Made by a program: the position numbers and the translations under genes
The notes under the pieces: generated by a model
Told to the model about the DNA's origin: nothing
What the model saw: the letters and a program-made list of their open reading frames with translations, nothing else
Database searches by the model: none
In this document: positions 58,900 to 64,000 of the stretch, one piece after another
How positions within the stretch are numbered: position 1 is the stretch's first letter
Layout of the letters: every line of letters begins with the position of its first letter
Assembly (NCBI GenBank): GCA_021234155.1
Contig: JAJEKV010000010.1
Coordinates: forward strand, 6,732,871-6,796,870
Length of the DNA stretch: 64,000 bases
Source: Isoetes taiwanensis
Lineage: Eukaryota; Streptophyta; Lycopodiopsida; Isoetales; Isoetaceae
Direction: 5' to 3'

Positions 58900-58914
58900 T
58901 GTGTTCGCCTTCTC
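58900..58914. repeat. LINE target-site duplication, right copy
   Basis: TGTGTTCGCCTTCTC next to the LINE 5' end. Confidence 0.95.
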
Positions 58915-59988
58915 ATAGTGGGATTTCTACGAGAAGACATTAAGGATTCCTTACAGCCTTACCTTATGTCTTGGCCATATTGCTTATTGGTCTAACATGC
59001 CAGTGGGAGTTGCATATATTACTGCTTTGCACGACCAATATGCTATCACGCATTAAGGACTTTTGCCCAGCAATGTTGGGCACCATTACTAGTGCCTTAA
59101 CATAGAGTTGTCCAGTGGACCATTTGTGCCCATGGACCAAAATTGGTCCATCGTACCTCTGCCACTTAAACCCATATATCTAGAGAGAAATTTCTCCATT
59201 TTGTAATCTATCACCACCTTTTGAATCTTCAATTGATCCTTTATTATCTGCAAGAATTTCATGACCAAAGGATTCACCCATATGTTATTGTGATTGTGTA
59301 AATCTCATAGAATTTAGCAGTATTCATACTAGTCCAGAACTGCATTCTTCATGTTTTCCAGCACAAAGGGGTCCAAACCTTTCTAAATTCAGAAGTATAT
59401 AATTTTTTTATAATAAAATATATTGATTTGCATGTTCTCAATTTTTTTACTATTATATGACATTAGATGAAGTCGCCAAACTCTAATTTGCTCAAAAGGC
59501 ATGCTTGAAGGTATGAATTATCTCTTTTACTATTATACTTGTTGGCTTAATTCTTGTGGTTAGTTATTGACTCTAAGAGCTACAGGTCAATGTTTTTTTG
59601 AAGTGTTTATCTCTAATATATAATTGTAATATGGAGGATAAGGGGGCAGCTTGAGATACTTATGGAAAATTGATATTTTTGCTTAGAGTTGTATACGTGT
59701 CAGCCTTTAAAATTATTAGGGAGGTGACTACACCTTTCAGAAGTTGACACATAGATATATTCCAGAAATTTCTTGAAGCTTCGTGTAGGTGTTGGGCCTG
59801 CCGTTCCAGAAGCTTCTGGATTGTCCTGCATTATATAAAAGAAGGAGAGGCAAAAAGTTCAAACCCAGATGTGTCGAGATAGATCGGGCACTGAGATGTT
59901 TGTGAGGAAAGGGTTTGTGGAGGAATCTGATTCCGGATCCTACCGATCAGTCCGAAATTCCTATTGGCCGTGAACCCATCGATCCGTC
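58915..59988. other. Shared unit DNA between LINE and repeat R, copy B
   Basis: Same as 5,970-7,046. No gene seen. Confidence 0.7.
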
Positions 59989-60649
59989 ATTAGATCTGGG
60001 TCCTGTTTTCTAATTCCTGAACCTGAAGGATCAAGGGCAGAGCTCTGTAGTTCCTGTGTGTTAGCTATCGAAGGTCTAAGAGACGACGTTTGTGTAGAGT
60101 GATGCTACTGTGAGAGCTATATTGGGGTTTCAGCTTTAAATCGAAGCTTGGTTTTGAGTCTCGGCTGGATTCCTGTAGTATAAAGCTTTTTCTCCCCTTT
60201 TTTTTGTCGCGAATCTCTGTTGCAGATACTTATAACCTTTCACGAAGAAATGTTGCTCTGTTTTAGAGACGCTTTCAGGTAAGCGATTGGAGGTTTAAAC
60301 TATAGCGAAGTTGCTCGCTGGCTCGGCCGCTGCTTCTCTTTCGCTAGTATCCTCTTCGTGTAGGTCTTTTTTTCTACTTGGGTTGTTGTTCCACCCCAAA
60401 TTTGAGTCATAGAGTTCCCTTCTGTTGATTTGTTGTTAGAGGGGATTTTGGTTGTCTGTTTTATAGTGATGCATGGAGTTTTTGGAGGAAGGGATGCACG
60501 TTAGTGTGGATTTCTAATCTTGGTGACGAAGTTGGTGATTTGGTGGCACTGGCAACGATTCAATTGGTGTTTGTTTATTTAAATCGAACCTCAATTATCT
60601 GTTATCAGACAGGTAATTTGCATCTGATTCAAAATCTTAAGAGTATGGC
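59989..60649 (+). repeat. Repeat R, copy 3 (661 bp)
   Basis: Same length as copies 1 and 2, upstream of the JmjC exon as in unit A. Confidence 0.9.
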
Positions 60650-61076
60650 CTTTGTGTTTGCAAATTCTTGTTTTCGGCCGTAAGTGACCAACATAGACAC
60701 GAAGCGGTTGGAAAAAACACTACGGAGTTTGGGTTCATTAGCTCGACTCATCTCCCCATGTCGCTGTAAATTAAATCGAGATTTGAAAGCTCCCTTTGAC
60801 GCGTCTTCCAAGGATGCCATTATTTCTAATTTGAACTCCTTCCCGAAAGGTCATTTCTGATTTCAACAACTCTCCAAAGCGTTTTAAAGGAGCTGCAATA
60901 TCTTCTCTCTCATGGTGCTTCCATTCCTCCTAGCTTGTTTGTATGAATGGCCCTCAAACCAAGGGGCGTACTATGAATGCATCTTTGTTGTCATCTAAAA
61001 TCTCTCTTAGGCACACATAAACATTAAAAACAATGCCACCTGGGAGCATGTGAAGTACCAAACCCATTTATTGTAG
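60650..61076 (+). other. Intron-like DNA before the JmjC exon, copy B
   Basis: Matches 7,708-8,132 with many small differences at CG-like positions. Ends in the same TTATTGTAG acceptor. Confidence 0.5.
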
Positions 61077-61511
61077 AAAGTTTGTTTTGGAAGGCAGCTA
61101 TTGACAAGCCCATATCTGTGGAGTATGCAAATGACATACCAGGATCGGCATTTCCAGATTATGATAAGTATGGTGGCGATGACCCTGGGACACAAAATGA
61201 TGGCCTGAAGTTGGATGTAGCAGGGATGGAATTTACTGATATGGCCTGGAATATAAGCAAGGTGGCACGCTCTTCGGGTTCTCTACTGAAATTTATGCCT
61301 GAAGAGGTTCCTGCTGTGACTTCACCAATGGTGTACCTTGGGATGCTTTTCAGTTGGTTTGCCTGGCGTGTTGAAGACAATGAACTTCATAGTTTGAACT
61401 ATTTACACATGGGTGCTCCAAAAACATGGTACGCAGTACCATCAGACGCAGCATCAACACTTCAGGAAGTCATTCGCGTACATGGCTATGGAGGTTACCT
61501 CAGCCCAGGAG
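61077..61511 (+). pseudogene. Single JmjC exon of a REF6/ELF6-like demethylase, copy B
   Basis: Same 435-bp exon as at 8,133, with an identical protein and the same splice signals. It has the same His-to-Arg change at the first expected iron ligand (WRVED, codon at 61,367-61,369), so that change preceded duplication of the unit. No neighbouring exons of the donor gene are present. Confidence 0.85.
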
Positions 61512-63089
61512 GTAGATATGCTCTCCACTCCTCCAAAATTTTATACTAAATAAAAACCTTTGCATTGCTCCATGATTTCGTAACTAGTAGTAGAAGAAGG
61601 CCAATAGCTTCTTATGATGTGCCAAGACAAAATGTCATGTTTTTTATATTCTGTTATAGAACACACAGTGAGGGAGAAGGTGCCTAAGGTGCCTACAAAC
61701 ATGTGCCATTCTATTTATTTCTAGGAATGAAGAAGTAGGTGCTTGCTCTCTTTTTTCCATTTTCTAATAGTTTTTTAAATTAACATGGTCACTTATTACA
61801 TCAGTTGAAAGGGGCTCCTTAATTTAGAATTTATAGAACTCTTGCTTGGATATGAAAAAGGTATGAAGGAAAGTAACAAAAAAGTGGAATATATTGAACA
61901 TTAAAGTTTGTGCTACATATGCAGCTAAGAAAGAAGCCTGGCAAGTAGATGGAAATTTCGTGAGAGCTGGTAGCATGTTGCAAAGTCTTTGACAAGATCA
62001 TCCATCATGATGTGGTCTCATGGAATGGAATGTCTGATACTGAATTGTATTCAAAAGAAGAAATGTGAATTTCCATTGGTGGAAGCCTCGAAAATGAGTA
62101 TTTGACATCTGATTGATTCATCGCAAGAAATGCCACATTGCATGCGTGGTTCTAAAGGCCGTACTTTAGGAGCACAATGATAGCAGCCAGCACATGATAG
62201 AGGCCATTAAATAGCCTACCAATTTTCCTCATACACTAAAAGTTAATAAATGCATTGTACATAGGTTTCTAGAGTTGTTTTAGCATCTTTTACTTCACTA
62301 AATTTGTTCAACAATTTGGTCTGCTTTTTAGGTAATTTTATTTTAAAGTATGACTACATGCCATTCTTGAAACATGTTAAATTTTCTTAGCCTGGACGTA
62401 GATGAGTTTCTTGAGTCCTCTTTATTTAATCTAGATATATTTGACCATCTATTGACAAAGTAGAAGCCCTACTCTTAGTTGCAAGATATATATCAAGATA
62501 AATGATCTCACCGAAGATGCAAGGTCTGCAAAATTGATGGTTGCCACTCTGCATGAACAAGAGAGCTCTTGCAGAGGGAAAACATCTACATGCACAACTT
62601 TAAAACATGTTAGTCAATTTGTGCAGATGAACTGGACGTAACTATGATTGCATTCAACATGGAGAATGTATCCTTTCTTTTTCTTAAGCAAATTGTTACC
62701 ACGGCGAAGATTTGTAGACAGTTCGAGTAGCAAAGTGCTTGCAAAGACATGTTAGCACCATAGGCACGTTGTAAACTTGCTAACTGATTTGTTATATCTA
62801 CTTAGAAGGTTCAATAGATGTTGCATATTGTTCAAAGTCAAACAACATTAGAAAAGTTAAGTTTTTTTATTTTCCCTTCCACGTGCGGTGGTACAGAGAT
62901 AGAGATATGAAGAACATCATATGTCATCATTCAAACTGAATAGACAAAGACAAAAGATTGCTATTCAAGAAATAAAAAATTGTCTTAGATTTCTTCCAAA
63001 AATGTACCCCATTACATATAACATATGCTATCTATTTTCTTCCATTTGCACAATTCAGTCTCTTGTGTGCATAAGCATGCACTAAAAGA
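61512..63089. other. Non-coding 3' part of unit B
   Basis: Same as 8,568-10,149. No gene recognised. Confidence 0.6.
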
Positions 63090-63132
63090 ACAAGACAGCA
63101 GCGGCGAAAGCCGCTGCGACAAATTCTTGTAA
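63090..63132 (+). repeat. Hairpin terminus of unit B
   Basis: Perfect stem GCAGCGGC-GAAA-GCCGCTGC, then GACAAATTCTTGTAA. An outer pair ACAAG/CTTGT can extend the structure. Sequence diverges from unit A immediately afterwards. Confidence 0.75.
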
Positions 63133-64000
63133 GTTATAAATGATCTCAATGTTGACTAAAGAATCTCTTATCTAGAATTCAAGACAAAAGTAAATCTAAA
63201 ATGCTTTTATAAAACCCATATATCATCTTTACACGGGTAATAAAAGATGGATGCCATGCACTACACTTATATCTACAAAGAATATAATTTTATCAACCTA
63301 TGAGACTCGTCGCACTAGTTAGGTTTCAATGGTTGTAATGGATTAGATTAGATGAAGTTAATGGTACTTTTTTGGGCATTAATGTTGGTATAAAATGACA
63401 AAGACTAAAAAAGAAAATACAATGATATAAGATGGCATTAATTATAAGAAAATGCAGAATGATATAAGAATCTGTTTACATACAGCAGAAGTAACATGTC
63501 TATGATGAGTATAAAAAAAAGACCACGATATAAGATGACATTTATTGCAAAAAAAAAATGAAGAATTTCAGATGATGATGAGTTAGTTTATGTACATTGG
63601 AAATAAGAATCTACTTACATATAACAGAAGTGACTGTAAAAAATTGGACAATTTCAGATCATGATGAGCTAATTTATGTACATTGGAAATAAGAATCTAT
63701 TTAGATACAACAAAAATGATATGCTTATGTAAGAGTGGGATCGTGTATTTGGTGCAAGATTGTATCTAGTATGTAATATAGTTGTGCACTCAGTTTTCCA
63801 ATCTATTGGAGCGGTCTGTCGAATAGTTATCTTTTGCCTCTTGTCTTGTTCGCGCATTACTATTTTGTAATTATGGGGAATTGTGCTCTTAAGTGCACGG
63901 AACATGGCAACCCTATCTTAAGGGTGGATGGAAATGCATTTAATACAGTCTTAGGGAGAAAAGCTATTCAATCTAAGAAAATGCATCTATGTGTTTTAGG
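63133..64000. other. AT-rich right flank with a short tandem repeat
   Basis: No gene seen. Two related units of about 70 bp containing TTTATGTACATTGGAAATAA occur at about 63,566-63,634 and 63,650-63,720. Confidence 0.5.

Overview
The window looks like repeat-rich nuclear DNA of a land plant. Supporting signs are fragments of plant-type genes (REF6/ELF6-like JmjC demethylase, D-type cyclin, bHLH factor, BTB/BACK protein, DUF630 protein, diphthine-ammonia ligase, eIF2B alpha), canonical plant Helitrons, and an L1-like LINE with a DUF4283-like ORF1. I cannot name the species. I found no complete, undamaged host gene and saw no rRNA or tRNA gene, although RNA genes were not searched systematically. 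Almost every recognisable coding stretch is a single exon, a truncated exon set or a frameshifted relic sitting inside or next to mobile DNA.

Layout. 1-2.45 kb: right part of a multigene element (acidic ORF, HAD/FCP1-like relic, a conserved unknown ORF, AAATCGCG-type palindromes). 2.46-10.19 kb (unit A) and 51.8-63.13 kb (unit B): two copies of one hairpin-terminated unit carrying a LINE, a 661-bp repeat R and one JmjC exon; in A the LINE has lost its 3' half and gained an extra upstream R. 11.0-13.9 kb: DPH6-like fragment and unassigned exon-like DNA. 13,897-21,467: two 3.79-kb Helitrons in perfect head-to-tail tandem with no spacer. 21.5-27.1 kb: eIF2B-alpha and cyclin-D fragments, same strand, bracketed by a direct repeat of about 450 bp. 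27-33 kb: mostly non-coding with a MITE-like element. 33.2-35.72 kb: bHLH and BTB/BACK fragments ending at a hairpin terminus. 36-47.5 kb: a second, larger multigene element containing a transposase-like relic, a divergent H3/CENH3-like histone fold, paralogous unknown ORFs, a two-exon acidic-protein gene, and at least 14 intergenic GC-rich palindromes. 47.5-51.74 kb: a DUF630 fragment ending at a hairpin terminus of the same family.

Two systems stand out. (1) Four copies of a hairpin followed by CTTGTA end four segments that each carry captured host exons; this looks like a non-canonical Helitron-like transducing family. (2) The palindrome-punctuated multigene element, present as a partial copy at the left edge and a longer copy at 37-47 kb, carries a histone-fold gene and places its palindromes outside the apparent reading frames. 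That pattern could reflect an endogenised large DNA virus, which commonly uses palindromic transcript-end signals, or an undescribed giant plant transposon. Both readings are inference. Many frameshifts are present; some may be base-calling errors, because differences between near-identical repeat copies cluster at CG and CNG-like sites.
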